Positions 39,701 through 49,700 of a stretch of 64,000 bases of DNA are shown here, piece by piece. Each line of letters starts with the position of its first letter. The first letter of the stretch is position 1. The notes beneath the pieces were generated by a model that saw only the letters and a program-made list of their open reading frames with translations, searched no databases and was not told the DNA's origin. Both the position numbers and the translations under genes were made by a program. This DNA is from Puffinus mauretanicus (lineage: Eukaryota > Chordata > Aves > Procellariiformes > Procellariidae), in contig JAJKFH010002198.1 of assembly GCA_023333565.1 (NCBI GenBank), positions 558,001 through 622,000 of the forward strand. Reading direction: 5' to 3'.

Positions 39701-42700
39701 CATTTTTCTTTTAATTTTCTGAATGGTTTATTTTTCATTAAATTAATATAAAATACAAATGTAAAAGTTGCATTTATTTACCATTGTTAATCTTTCTCTT
39801 CTGTTTTGCAATTATTATAAAATGCAGTGTTAATAGGGAATTCTCTGACTACTATAAAATAGTTGGATTTTTAAAAAAATGTCTCAGTGCTGGAGGAAAG
39901 AATCAGCTGTGTCTTTTCAACACCATAAGCAAGTATTTAGCTACAGAACTGCCATTTTAATGTTAGTAATAATTATGTTACTGAAACCCTGTGTGCTTCC
40001 CTGAAAATTTAAACTGTATGGTTGGATTCTGTCAGTTTTCAATATTTCAGATTTTGATTTTATTCAGTGCTCTATGCTGCTTTCTTGTATCGTGTATCTA
40101 ATCTTTCAGTTTTAGTTTGTTTATTTTTGTCTATTTTAAGCATACTGTTCCTGAATTAATTTCTTCTAGAATATTATTTAAGGACAAAGACAGAAATTGG
40201 GAAGAAATTGAAAACAAGCTGCGAGCTGAAAGTGAAGTTCCTATTGTGAAAACATCAAGCATGGTATGAATAGTTATCTTTTCTGAGATTGAATGAGCCT
40301 CTTATCTAATTTCTAAATAATCATTAGAGGAATGTGTTATTTTCAATGATATAAAGGCAAAAATCTTTAAAAGGTTTTATTTAGACACTCAGTATATTTC
40401 AATAATAAATCTAATCTTCTTCAATAATTACTAAGACTTACTATCTCATAAAGAAACAGTCTTAAGTAACTGTTCAGGTGAAATTCTCAGATAAAGAATG
40501 CAATAAAAGGCATTTAGGACTATATATAGACCATCAGTAGTTTTATTTAACAAAAGGTAGCAACCATTAGTTTGAATGTTGGTTTGCTTTTGAATGAACT
40601 TGTTTTACAATCTAAAGACTACTTTACATACTGATTATTCATACTTAATATATAATACTTAATACTATTAATACTGATAATTAATATTTAGAGAAACAGT
40701 TGTATTTTGCTGTATGTGAATGAAAATAATCCGTAGACACATTGCAATAAAAGCATTCTTCAATGAAAAATAATCACACTGATTTTGTGTGGAAGCGATA
40801 ACCGTAGGGTACCAACTACAACTCTAGTTGATTCATGTAGTCTTCTACCCCTGCCTAATTAGGCCATTTCATGACCAGATTGTGTGACAGTGTGAGGGAA
40901 CAGAGCACACATGTTGTCTCCTAGTATGCTTCTCCTCTGCTTCTAAACAAAGAGCGTAGTGTTTGAAAAACATCTCTGCATGTGAGAGCAGGCGGAGGGT
41001 CTAGCTACATTATCCTGTCTGGAGTATCGTGCTGTTAAGAATGTCAGCTTACAGAGGCGTTTTCTTTTCTGAGGGAAAGATGGGAGAGGAAACTCCTTCT
41101 CACATACCTTGTACTGGACTGCTCAGAAGCAAACTGTGAAAACATCTCCTCTGGCATTGAACTGGCTAGCACTTCTCTGTTAGCTCATCATGAGTTATTA
41201 AACTCATCCAGATTGATTTTTCCTGGAAGTATTAAAAACTTGGCCCGTAAATGCAGAGTGGTATATTTTTTAAGAGCAATCATTAGTGACTCAGTGTTAT
41301 AATTAGATACACTGACAGTTTGGGGGTTTTTTTTAAAGTTTAATTAAGGAAGTTACTCATGGAAGTTTCTGATTTTAGAAATATGATAATATAAGGAGTT
41401 TCTCTTATCCTATCCATTTCCAGAATAAGATCAGAGTTTAGTGTTTCATATTCTAAATGCCATGAATATGGGGCTTTAAAGCCCATTAAAAAAGAAAAAG
41501 ATTAGTTGTGTATTTATTCCTAAATTCAGCTTTTACAAAATTTTTTTTCAATGCATTAAAGCATCTTGCATTGTTTGAAAGTATACGGGTTTTTTTTTGT
41601 CTATGCACTGATTTTCAAGTTTCTGCTCAGTTTTCAGAGCAATATGTTGTTCAAATGCAGTGCTTATTTTTACCTCGGAATTAAAAGTTAACAGAGGACA
41701 ATTGTAGCTGATGATTGTTTTTTCCTTGGGACATTTATGTCCAGCTCAGATGTGGAATCTGCTTAAAGATAATGATTTTGTAAAATCCAACATAATCAAT
41801 CTCTGTCACCCACGAAAATCACATTACTTAGTACAGAATGGGTTTCTGAAATGGGTTAAATGGGTTTCTGAAATCAGTGCCTTTGAAAATTCTCAGCTTT
41901 TGAAGAGCACTGATAGCTCTCCTCAGCAGTTGGATTAACAGTATTCTTCAGTGTAGGATCCTTCAATTGTAGGATTTGCATATTTATAATTTAAGATGTG
42001 GTACATTTAATGATTGTTGTGTTTCTGAGAGCGTTGCTGTGGCTACATCTGTGTTAGGAAGTAGTGCAGCACAGAGGAGAAAAATCTGTAAGGCAAACGA
42101 GTGCTGAGGACCCAACGTTGGTGTGCTGTATAGGGTCTCGTGGGCACAGGGCCCCATGGTTGCAGACAAAATCCCGATACAGACATCTTACTATTCTGAC
42201 TCACTTGTGAACAAGGTTATAAATCACCCTGTTCCATTAATACTGGGTTTATACTGCAACTTTTCTTCAAAGGTTTGCTGTTACTTTGCCCCATTTCTAC
42301 AGAACCATGGTGTCTGTAAGTCTGTGCTTGAGAAGAAGTAGCGCAGGCAGATGGGCAAGGGACAGAGCGAGGTTTCGTTGACCCTAGCAGTCAGCCAGTG
42401 CGGAGGAGCTCTTGATTTCTGAGTGAGCCATGCCTGTCCAGCCTCAAGCACTGCCACCCATCACCCGTGGTGGACATGGCTGGGCCAGCAAGGGTGTTCT
42501 TGGATACCAGGAGGGACAAACCAAATAGCATATTGCAAAGGTTGGGGAGGGGGATTGTTTGCTACTGATAGGTAGTTTGAGTCTCTTTTTCCTTAATGAA
42601 ATACGTTTGTTTCTTTCCTAGGAAATATCATCAATCTTACAGGAACTGAAACGAGTTGAGAAACAGCTGCAAGGTACAAATCTTTTTCACTTTTCTCTTT

Positions 42701-44635
42701 TGTTGTTGCTTGCTTTAAATTTTTTTAATATATACCTATATATATATGTATATCATGAAATAAAGTTATCACATTTTATTAAAATATATTCACAGTATCA
42801 GTTACATATATTAGTATCATATACTTGCTGGCACATTTAGTAAAGAAACATCACTGAGTTATTTTAAAACAGGAGAGTGACGATATCTTTTTACATAGGT
42901 GAGAAAAGGCTCAACTAAAAATGAAATAGTCCAGAGAATCTCAAAGGAATTATTTGTGAAACATTCGTAATAGAAATATTTTTATGGGTAAACGTTGAAG
43001 CGTAGGTGATAGAGAATCCTGAGATTAGGCTTTATAAAGTAGTCTTTGCACATCAGTAATACCCTCATGTGTAGCACAGTTCAGTATAAGGAATGCACTG
43101 GGACCATAATCTATGGGAAATCTCAAAAAAAACCACTTTATCTGATACAATAAAATGAAAATTTAGGATTAGCTCTTGACATCTTCCCTTCACACTACTG
43201 AATCCACTCTCTGTAATTGTGAAGCCCGCAGACTACAAAATAGACAAGTTACTTTGCTTTTCATGTGCAAAGACTTACCTATGTATAAAACTGAAAGTAG
43301 TATATTGTGCTTACAAAGTCTGCTATTTAGACATATATCCATTTCTCAAAATCAACTTAAAAACTGAGTATATTTTAAAAAGAACTTGCAATCTTATTTG
43401 TGTGTTGTTTATACTTAGTTTATTGTTTAATTTGGAGTGGTCAAATGGATTAGTGGTCCATGTTTATACATAATCATTATTGTATTTGTTGTAAATTTCC
43501 TATTGTTATTTTTAGTATTCAGATTTAGTCCTACAATAAAACATGTTTTAAAAAACAATGTTTCAGGAGGAATCATTAGCCACCTTTATAGACAAATTAG
43601 TATTTGTTTCATGCTCAGCTATTATTAAAAAATGTTATTTTATTACAAATTATTTTGTGTTTAGAGAACATAACAAAGAAATAAAGCCAAACCATTTCCT
43701 TGTGTACGCAGTGGTGTTTGAATAGATATTAGTACGGTTTTGGAAATAAAAAAGAGAGAGGTTCTGTTAAATGTGACAATGTGTTAATAGTACAGTAAAA
43801 TGAAATTGTACTAGGTGCTTCAGTTTGCCCTCACTATGTGGAGGGAGAGGGACAATAAGTCCATCATTATGCATTAAAAAGGATAAATGATTGCTCTTTT
43901 ATACAAATTTCATTCAACCATGGAATTAACAGCTATGGATGTTTGGGGGGGGCGGGTGTTGAATGAAGCATAATAAAATGGTAATGTTAGAGAAAAAAAC
44001 CCTTAACCATGTCTAAAAATCCTATCTTTCAGTCCCTATAAGCCAATCATAGATGGTTTGTCATCTCTCTTTCCTGTCCACGCATCAGGCAGTGTTTAGT
44101 TTGTGCAGTTTTATTTCATCTAAATGCTTTTAGATGAATTCATGTAAATGCTTTTAAATATATGTATCGGCTACATATATGTTGGATACACCACTCCTTT
44201 GTAGTGGGCAACAGACAATAAAAGCTCATGTCTGTCATCATAAAAATAAAAAATGTTTGAACAGGATTTTCATATTTTTTATGGTAACAGAAAATCTTAT
44301 ATTTTATGGTTTCTTCCCTATCCCTTTCATCTTTTCTTGATTGCTTAGCAATTAATGCTATGATCGACCCTGATGGTACCCTGGATGCTCTGAGCAACTT
44401 GGGATTCGCCAGCCCCATCTTACCATCTCAGCCGAAGCCGAAGTCCAGTCCCGTTTCCCAAAGTACCCGCCCTCAAGTGCAGCCAAACTGCCAGCCTGAA
44501 GCTCGGGCTCTTCGACCCGCCGCCGTCCCCGTTGCAGCTGAATTTGAGAATGCTGAATCCGAGTCAGATTTCAGCATACATTTCAATAGGTTTAACCCAG
44601 ATGGGGAAGAAGAAGATGCCACCCTGCGTGAGTGA
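6628..44635 (+). CDS. CEP170: CEP170, centrosomal protein 170, C-terminal two-thirds (ten exons, joined)
   Basis: Joined exons 6628-6777, 13084-13210, 18851-20680, 26752-26986, 31870-32017, 33465-33632, 33942-34030, 40170-40263, 42622-42673 and 44349-44635 give 1059 residues and a TGA with no internal stop. Identification rests on recognised CEP170 segments: [114 protein letters not shown] and [18 protein letters not shown]170 is known to sit on subdistal appendages of the mother centriole and on spindle microtubules, to be a PLK1 substrate, and to carry an N-terminal FHA domain, which lies outside this window. Human CEP170 is about 1584 residues, so roughly a third is missing on the left. 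The paralogue CEP170B is less likely because the central segments match CEP170 closely from memory. No alignment was run. Confidence 0.95.
6778..13083 (+). other. CEP170: CEP170 intron, 6306 bp
   Basis: Donor gtagaa and acceptor cttgcttag. AT-rich with no exon that fits phase 0-0. Contents of note are an unexplained open stretch at 9981-10187, a TTG/TTA-type simple repeat near 9397-9416, an A-rich tract near 12320-12341 and a perfect alternating pyrimidine-purine run at 12189-12223. No CR1 fragment was recognised. Confidence 0.8.
9981..10187 (+). other. Unexplained open stretch of 68 codons, possibly a decayed repeat
   Basis: The frame reads [20 protein letters not shown] and continues with fairly balanced amino-acid usage, unlike the leucine- and phenylalanine-rich chance ORFs nearby. 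Coding-like patches appear to continue past its stop to about 10340 with frame breaks. I recognise no domain. It does not match CEP170 in my memory. A relic of a transposon or retroviral gene, or chance, are both possible. Confidence 0.25.
13084..13210 (+). CDS. CEP170: CEP170 coding exon, [14 protein letters not shown] segment (phase 0 to 1)
   Basis: A 127-bp exon with acceptor cttgcttag at 13075-13083 and a weak donor gtatta at 13211. It encodes [20 protein letters not shown] followed by NHTRHDQDD and ends LEN plus the first base of an Asp codon. The human equivalent carries the same [19 protein letters not shown] core. Boundaries are asymmetric, so skipping would shift the frame. Confidence 0.93.
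14741..14762 (+). repeat. A12-G10 homopurine tract
   Basis: Twelve A residues followed directly by ten G residues. The tract is homopurine and prone to slippage and sequencing error. Confidence 0.9.
15687..15748. repeat. 31-bp tandem duplication (two units)
   Basis: Two adjacent 31-bp units at 15687-15717 and 15718-15748 differ at only two positions (taatat versus tggtat). The unit starts aattaaattatct and ends ccttgtacatag. The high identity suggests a recent local duplication. Confidence 0.9.
15971..16103 (-). mobile_element. CR1 LINE 3'-end fragment
   Basis: Starts with the CR1 tail repeat 'atagaatcatacaatcatag', then 'ggttggaaaagacctctaag', 'catcgagtccaaccgtcaac' and 'ccatgtccctaagcgcc', which are characteristic of avian CR1 3' ends read in reverse. 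About 130 bp, severely 5'-truncated and non-coding. Confidence 0.9.
16501..16568 (+). mobile_element. Endogenous retroviral LTR 5'-end fragment
   Basis: Begins at a TG dinucleotide and matches the remembered start of a common avian LTR: 'tgtcctggtttcagctggga' followed by 'tagagttaattttcttcctg'. Similarity fades near 16568, so only the first ~70 bp remain. No internal retroviral gene flanks it. It is a small relic with no expected activity. Confidence 0.75.
18851..20680 (+). CDS. CEP170: CEP170 large central coding exon (phase 1 to 1)
   Basis: An 1830-bp exon, acceptor tcatttttag at 18841-18850 and strong donor gtacgt at 20681, encoding 610 codons' worth without a stop. The open frame continues into the upstream intron, so the acceptor was chosen by phase: the Asp codon is split, G in the previous exon and AC here. 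The first part is Lys/Glu/Ser-rich and variable. The second half is conserved: a helix around [17 protein letters not shown] at 19672-19725, the [20 protein letters not shown] segment, and basic Ser/Arg-rich stretches such as [20 protein letters not shown] and [20 protein letters not shown]. In human CEP170 this region overlaps the microtubule-binding and centrosome-targeting part. Several ORFs in other frames here are shadows. Confidence 0.96.
20681..26751 (+). other. CEP170: CEP170 intron, 6071 bp, with a candidate cassette exon inside
   Basis: Donor gtacgt and acceptor aactaatttag. AT-rich. It holds the candidate 51-bp cassette exon at 25077-25127, a near-palindromic segment at 25266-25306, a hairpin at 21343-21375 and several A/T tracts. 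No mobile element was recognised. The flanking exons join directly in frame to match CEP170. Confidence 0.8.
25077..25127 (+). CDS. CEP170: Candidate alternative cassette exon of CEP170 (17 codons, phase 1 to 1)
   Basis: A 51-bp segment follows acceptor ttttgtacacag and precedes donor gtagag. Joined to the neighbouring exons it keeps frame on both sides: the split G plus AG gives Glu, and its final G plus TA gives Val. It would insert [17 protein letters not shown], an acidic Pro/Asp-rich peptide, between the large exon and the [13 protein letters not shown] exon. I do not remember this peptide in standard human CEP170, so it may be an optional or tissue-specific exon, or a chance ORF. Confidence 0.5.
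26752..26986 (+). CDS. CEP170: CEP170 coding exon, [17 protein letters not shown] segment (phase 1 to 2)
   Basis: A 235-bp exon. Acceptor aactaatttag ends at 26751. The donor at 26987 is gttggt, a weak match to consensus, but it is fixed by phase and by the following exon. It encodes [20 protein letters not shown] then [19 protein letters not shown], and ends with [20 protein letters not shown]. This is among the best conserved CEP170 regions. The final Arg codon is split AG/G with the next exon. The [20 protein letters not shown] part starts a predicted helical region. Confidence 0.95.
26987..31869 (+). other. CEP170: CEP170 intron, 4883 bp
   Basis: Donor gttggt and acceptor tttattactag. 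AT-rich with scattered T tracts, including a run near 31107-31121. No exon, RNA gene or mobile element is recognisable. Short ORFs are T-rich chance frames. Confidence 0.75.
31870..32017 (+). CDS. CEP170: CEP170 coding exon, [19 protein letters not shown] segment (phase 2 to 0)
   Basis: A 148-bp exon with acceptor tttattactag and donor gtagga at 32018. It encodes [20 protein letters not shown], a strongly helical stretch likely to be coiled coil, then a Ser/Thr-rich linker [20 protein letters not shown] and GSAIDTREE. From memory the human sequence is essentially identical here, marking strong constraint. Confidence 0.96.
32018..33464 (+). other. CEP170: CEP170 intron, 1447 bp
   Basis: Donor gtagga and acceptor ttacccccag. 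AT-rich with an AT dinucleotide stretch near 32350-32375. Nothing else recognisable. Confidence 0.8.
33465..33632 (+). CDS. CEP170: CEP170 coding exon, [19 protein letters not shown] segment (phase 0 to 0)
   Basis: A 168-bp exon of 56 codons, acceptor ttacccccag and strong donor gtgagt at 33633. It encodes [20 protein letters not shown], a variable Pro/Gly-containing linker, then [12 protein letters not shown]. Both boundaries are phase 0, so it could be skipped without breaking the frame. Confidence 0.95.
33633..33941 (+). other. CEP170: Short CEP170 intron, 309 bp
   Basis: Donor gtgagt and acceptor ctattgcag. It is the shortest intron in the window. The read-through frame hits TGA within four codons, so retention would truncate the protein before the C-terminal helices. 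Confidence 0.9.
33942..34030 (+). CDS. CEP170: CEP170 coding exon, [20 protein letters not shown] segment (phase 0 to 2)
   Basis: An 89-bp exon with acceptor ctattgcag and donor gtgggt at 34031. It encodes [20 protein letters not shown] followed by SIDKTAGKI and a split Arg codon (AG/A). This is the start of the conserved C-terminal region of the CEP170 family. Confidence 0.95.
34031..40169 (+). other. CEP170: CEP170 intron, 6139 bp
   Basis: Donor gtgggt and acceptor ttcttctag. Very AT-rich. Contains T and A tracts (near 38149-38164 and 39410-39421). Several open stretches (34228-34437, 36385-36738, 38922-39116, 39377-39751) fit no known protein and no CEP170 segment. No repeat family was recognised. 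Confidence 0.75.
40170..40263 (+). CDS. CEP170: CEP170 coding exon, [19 protein letters not shown] segment (phase 2 to 0)
   Basis: A 94-bp exon with acceptor ttcttctag and donor gtatga at 40264. With the split codon it reads [20 protein letters not shown] followed by [12 protein letters not shown], a conserved amphipathic helix and linker in the CEP170 C-terminal region. Confidence 0.95.
40264..42621 (+). other. CEP170: CEP170 intron, 2358 bp
   Basis: Donor gtatga and acceptor ttctttcctag. AT-rich at left, more balanced base composition from about 42000. A 16-bp direct repeat occurs at 41837-41852 and 41859-41874. No other element seen. Confidence 0.8.
42622..42673 (+). CDS. CEP170: CEP170 coding exon, [17 protein letters not shown] segment (phase 0 to 1)
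   Basis: A 52-bp exon with acceptor ttctttcctag and donor gtacaa at 42674. It encodes [17 protein letters not shown] and the first base of an Ala codon. The heptad-like spacing of Ile/Leu/Val supports a short coiled coil. The segment is virtually invariant compared with the human protein as remembered. Confidence 0.96.
42674..44348 (+). other. CEP170: CEP170 last intron, 1675 bp
   Basis: Donor gtacaa and acceptor ttgattgcttag. Contains an AT-dinucleotide tract near 42725-42757, a G8 run followed by CGGG at 43945-43956, and a perfect 10-bp-arm hairpin at 44115-44138 about 210 bases before the acceptor. Confidence 0.8.
44349..44635 (+). CDS. CEP170: CEP170 terminal coding exon with stop codon
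   Basis: Coding part of 287 bp, acceptor ttgattgcttag, starting in phase 1 and ending with TGA at 44633-44635. It encodes [20 protein letters not shown], a variable Pro/Gln/Ser linker, then [20 protein letters not shown] and [13 protein letters not shown]. The acidic C-terminus matches human CEP170, which ends in a similar EEEDVTVQE-type tail. The linker is locally much richer in GC and CpG than the other exons. Confidence 0.96.
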
Positions 44636-44679
44636 CATCTCAGTGTGGATACAAAAACTTTTCATGTGGAATGTTTAGG

Positions 44680-44685
44680 AATAAA
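44680..44685 (+). promoter_or_regulatory. Possible proximal polyadenylation signal AATAAA
   Basis: The hexamer lies 45 bases after the CEP170 stop. Use would give a 3' UTR of roughly 60-70 bases. The A12 tract shortly downstream (about 44715-44726) could also cause internal priming that mimics such a site. Confidence 0.35.
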
Positions 44686-45309
44686 GGAAAAATTATAATA
44701 CTGGTTTTATAATTTAAAAAAAAAAAGGCTTGGTTGAACAGCAGTTGTTTTATTAAACCAGTTTTCTTTAACTGTGATGCTTTGATTGTCACACAAATCC
44801 TTTTCAAATCATAAAGATACGCATAGATACCAGTGTAGGAAAGCAGATTGTGGCAGGTTTGCCCTTTGTGGTTGTGTGCTTTGCAAAAGAATTATTATAT
44901 CAGCAGTTTTCCCTTAATAGATTTATTTCTTTTTAAAAGCCATGCAAGCAGTCTAACATTTAATGTTACTGAAACCCCAAATCTCTTTGCCAAGCTGCTC
45001 TAATGAATGGACTTCCTCCACTAAAGTTTGTACAGAACTGTTGAACAAGTTACATTTGATTCTGAATTAGATGATTTATATAGGAAACATTATCTTTGAC
45101 TACAATGACACATTACTGCAAAAGGTAAGACAGATTTCAGAAAGCATTCATTCTTGTGTACTGAAAATCTCACAGTTCTGTGATTTATATAACGTTGCTG
45201 CGTAAATTGTCTTGGGGTTTACAAAGTTCACATATTATGTTTGCACTAAGATTTGCTGGGAGTGATAGGTGAACATATCGGTATCATTAAACAGCAAGCA
45301 GTGTTTTGG

Positions 45310-45317
45310 TGTACATA
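45310..45317 (+). promoter_or_regulatory. Pumilio-type motif in CEP170 3' UTR
   Basis: tgtacata matches the PUM1/PUM2 consensus UGUANAUA exactly. A relaxed match, tgtatatt, occurs at 45696-45703. Function is inferred from the motif only. Confidence 0.4.
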
Positions 45318-46679
45318 GAAAACTGATAATACTGTACTTGTATTATCATTGCAGTGTTTTAATCCACTTTCTGAAAGGACTATTTGGCACTTTTTGATCT
45401 TCAAATGTCTTTTTTAATGTTAATGAAAGTAGAAGTATTTCATATCTCATTTCTGTCCAAATGTTTGTTGAAACTAGGAAACAAATTTAAACATACAGCA
45501 ATGTGGGACATTTTAAAGCATATTGAGGCAAATGGGCTCTCACCAATTAAAATGCAACATAAGCTTACAAAAAAAATTACTGTTCCTTGGAATCATCATG
45601 AGATGTAAAATTTTCTTTAGGGGACTTGGAAATAGAGTTGTCATAATTTGCTTGATCGATAGATGCACTCCCAAGCAAATGATTTTATTTGCTTCTGTAT
45701 ATTTTCCTGTAGTCTTGCTAGTAAAGCTGTCTCTGTCTCACATATTTAAAAGGATTCTGGAAGACGACTGCTAACATAGACATTTTGCTTCTACCACTGA
45801 AAAGCAAGTCTATTTAAAGTTTCCTATATAAGCCTATTTTCCTTATAAGTTGTCCCAGTAACTTAACATTTGGAAATAATAATAAAAATAAAAGTAAATT
45901 ACTTTGCATTTCCAGAACACTGTAATTTGGAGGAATGTTATTTCTGTTAAATGTAACTAATAGACTGGAATTTTCCTATGTTTGCATCAGTCTCTATATA
46001 TTAAGGTTAAAGATACAGTTTTGCAGCTTTTATGAAATGGTCTTTAATATTTCAGCAATAATCCTATATGACATTTGTTTAAAAAAACTACTTTCTGTAC
46101 ACTTTTAAATTGTACAGGCTTTCAGAAGTCAGTTAAAGTTGGACCAGTTAATAAAAATGCAAAAACTTTTTTTGTAGAGATGTAAAAACAAAACCACTAA
46201 TCTGTTGTATAATGGATTTCATATTTTCTTTAAAAAAATTAAAAGCAAACAGCCTTCATGTATGGCTCAATATGCTCTGCTCCAGCTAACTGTGGAAGCC
46301 TGAACTACACTAGTTTACAGAGGCTACAAGGAAAGTTTTAGAAGGTGCAGAAGGGCAAAAATAAATCAAAACTAGAGCTAGGTTTGAAAACCGAGTGTAC
46401 CAGACCATCACCATAATTCCTTCTTTTGTTTAATGCTTGGGAACATAATTTTTCCGCAGACTCGAGTGGAAAGTAGGAAATGGCTAGGAAGGATTAAAGG
46501 TGCAGGCTCTTCATGCGAGATTCTGTTTGTGTTCTTTCAGGCCTTTATACCTTTACGTTCTGTAATAAGCAATTTGCATTACTATGTTCTTATTTTGTAT
46601 GAACACGTTCTCCTTATTTATTTTTGTTACATTTATTATGTATGTTATTTTGTTATATGCATTTACAACTCCATTTTTA

Positions 46680-46685
46680 AATAAA
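46680..46685 (+). promoter_or_regulatory. CEP170: Distal polyadenylation signal of CEP170 (AATAAA)
   Basis: Canonical hexamer with a GU-rich downstream element starting about 20 bases later. It is the last good signal before sequence character changes to more GC-balanced intergenic DNA. Confidence 0.7.
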
Positions 46686-46705
46686 GTGTTTCTGGAACTT
46701 TACAA

Positions 46706-49700
46706 ATGTGTGAATATGTAATTGAGAGCTGAGAAGTTCACAGTCTTCCTGTCTAACTTACCTTTACTGAAATAGGAAATGACATTTTTTCATAAATGTC
46801 TTTTCTCCGGAAAAAGTTATATTATTGCCGCTGCTGCATCATTTATTCTGTGCTGACAGTATTGGCTCACTTGCCCGTACTCAGGTTCATTTCCACACCT
46901 GAATTGATTTTTCTGTGCAGAGCTAGAAGCAAAAATAATCCAGTAGGCCTGTGTTTGCCTTTGTAGAATGAAAGTAAATGAGGTTTAATGCACCTGCCAG
47001 GTGCAACAGTAGGTGCTTTTCAGACTGCTTTCCTTCTGCTTCTTATATTGGAAAACTTTATCGAACATTCTGATTTGGCTCCAGACTGGTTCCTTTTTTC
47101 CTTCTGTCCCAGCTTCGACTCCATACATACTTTCCTGCAAGACACTGAATTTCCTTTTCTGTAGCTAGCTTCAAGCAAGAGCAAAACTGTGAGTTTAGTG
47201 TAAAGCTGCAAGAATTCTCTACCCAGCTTACGCATTTCAGTGTTGCTGAGCTTTGCTGTGACTGGGCAGCAGCCAGCTCTGATCTTGCTTCTGTGCAGCT
47301 GTTTTTCCTTTGTATCCCCAGTCTGTTGCATTAAGACTGCACTAGTGGCACACAGTAACACTCAATAGCACTCAGCTCTTGAAGGGCAGGAGATTTTCAC
47401 TGCTGTTCAGAGATGCCAGTTTGGTATAGTGAAAGACGTGAAGAAGTTAGAAGGGCTTTCCAGGTGCTCAGGACCTTTTCATGTTCCCCAACTTCATTGG
47501 CTGCTATTGTTTCCTCACTTGCTGCCAGTACCCCTCTATCTTTGCAGAAGTAAGGGGGTTGCACTTCTAGGTTAATATTCTCATGCACAGAGACCCATTT
47601 ATGTAAGTGATAGGGTAGCATTTTGTTATTTCTTCCCACATAATGTTTTCATCTGTCCACTATACTTTGAGCCAAGGTTATGCAGAGGTGTTTTTCAGAA
47701 ATACTTGGGAAATCCAGCCAGATTGCATCAGTCCCCTGCTTCCTTTTGACATCAGCAAGTGGGGCTGACATGCAGTGCCACAGAGAAAGCGGAGTTCAAG
47801 CCTTTTCTGATCAGCACTGTTGGTTCCTCCCTTAGCTACGTGCGCTGTTCTAATCGAACACCCAACAAATACTTCTAATGACACTCACATCTAGTTGTAG
47901 CACACAGAAATAAAGCTAAGAGTATAATTTGCCTGACCTGGTAGCAGCAAGATGGTGTTTCACTACAGCATGTACATTATACCAAAAGCAACTGGTACTT
48001 CAGTCTCAGAAGAGAATGCTGCTTCGTACCAAAAACTGAATTTCAGTCAATGCCTGTTGGAAGGCCTGTGTAATTTTAACTGGAAAAACTTCAAGCATAG
48101 AAAAGATCTACAACTACTGCTTTGACACGCAGCTGTGAAAAGAAAGGGTACGCAGGAATGCGTGAAGCATTCTGTGAAATAGTGTGTACAGTAAAAGGAG
48201 GCCACTCACTACGTGCCAAGGAGATTTTAGACCACCGAGTCTTTTGCAGCTGAAGAGAATTACAAGGAAGAAACTTAGCCGCTCACCGTACAAGTTGTTT
48301 AGCTTCATCTTGATGAATAATCAGATTTTTCAAAGCCCAAGAATGTCATCTTTGACTTCAAGTAGAGCAGATCTGTAAATGCTGCCAGGGTGGGTTACAG
48401 TCCTGGCAGTTGAGCCATGCTTGCCGGATACTAAATACATCCGACAATATCGGTCTTGGCAATATTGCCCAAGGACAGTTGCCTAAATCTAAAGACCAGC
48501 ATTTCCAGCTGCACGGGCTCAGTAATCTTGTAAAAACAATTTTTGTTTTCAACTTGCTAAGCCTTACCCAGTGCTGTTCCTGCAAGTGACAGCCCACAGA
48601 GAAGTGGTTGGGGAGCAAGGCTTCTCCGTTTCAGATTCTTTTCTCACTATTCCTACATTTCTGGAGGAAAAGATGTAGTTAGTAAACAAGTGGGATTATG
48701 GAGTCCTGGAAATACTTTAAAGCAGGATAAGCTAACTGGAAGCCTCCTGATCTTCACCTGTTCCACCAAGACCAGAGTTAATAGTGAAAAAATAAACCCA
48801 GTGCTCACTTTGTCTCGCGAACAACTTCACGAGCGGTTACTGTTTTGTAAGATGTTAACATTCTTACCTCTCATCAGAGAGCTCTTAAAATGACAGGGTA
48901 TTACAAAATGCCCTCTTTGGGGAGGCTGTATTAAAATAGGAATTTGTAGTTACTGAAAACCCTCATGGGAAGGCAGGGCAACATTTTCAAAAGTTATACT
49001 TGCAAAAATTATTCAGGCAGTAGGGCCTTAGGGGTGGAGTGAGGGGATAGAGATTTGTTCGTTTCAGGGATAAACCCTACACTTGCCAACTAATGTGTGT
49101 CCTTGCTAAGTTCTGTTGCTCTAGTCCATCAATTTCTTAGGGCTAGCATTTTTAGGCCTGTTTTAAAAATTAATACACATTTATAATTTATAAGGCTTTC
49201 TGCTCCTATAGAGTAGCTAAAAGCACTATCGGGACTCTAGAGGTCTTTATATTATATTAAAAAATAACAGTTTAGCAGCAGCATGACTTATCTTCCAAGC
49301 AAACTGTGGTCTTTCTTAACAGAAAAAGCTGAATTAATAATAAGGATTTTAAAAAAATGTGCAACATGAGGTTTCTAAGTTCTGTATGTCTATTCATGCA
49401 CACATGGACCTGTATGAAGCTGGGTACAAAGAACAAGGATTATATATAAACTTCTAAAAAGTTAGTGGGTGACTTTGCATTTCATTTACAGCATCACCTC
49501 TGAGGTAATGTAATTTATAAGTAAAGAAAAATTCATTGAGGCAGTAATACAGACGTGGATGTGAGTTGTGGTTCAGGTTATCAGTGACTGATTTTGTTGA
49601 GAGATGAGAGAGATGACTGCAGATAATTCAGGAGATTTTAAAAGTATTAAGAAATGAAATGCCTTAATAAAGTTATTGGAGAGAATTACGTAAATGGTAT

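Larger units (their letters stand above)
44636..46705 (+). other. CEP170: CEP170 3' UTR, about 2.07 kb
   Basis: Non-coding AT-rich sequence from the stop codon to a canonical AATAAA at 46680-46685. The cleavage site is estimated at about 46705, and a GU-rich stretch (aatgtgtgaatatgtaat) follows. It contains a full Pumilio consensus tgtacata at 45310-45317, AU-rich pieces such as atttattt near 46617, and internal AATAAA hexamers at 44680, 45881, 45887 and 46360 that could serve shorter transcripts. The end position is inferred. Confidence 0.75.

Noticed and set aside
42725..42757. AT-rich alternating tract as a regulatory element
   Set aside because: It is simple low-complexity sequence with no surrounding structure.
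47020..47361. 113-codon minus-strand ORF downstream of CEP170
   Set aside because: Composition is random-looking, with no domain, no nearby splice partners and no promoter signal.
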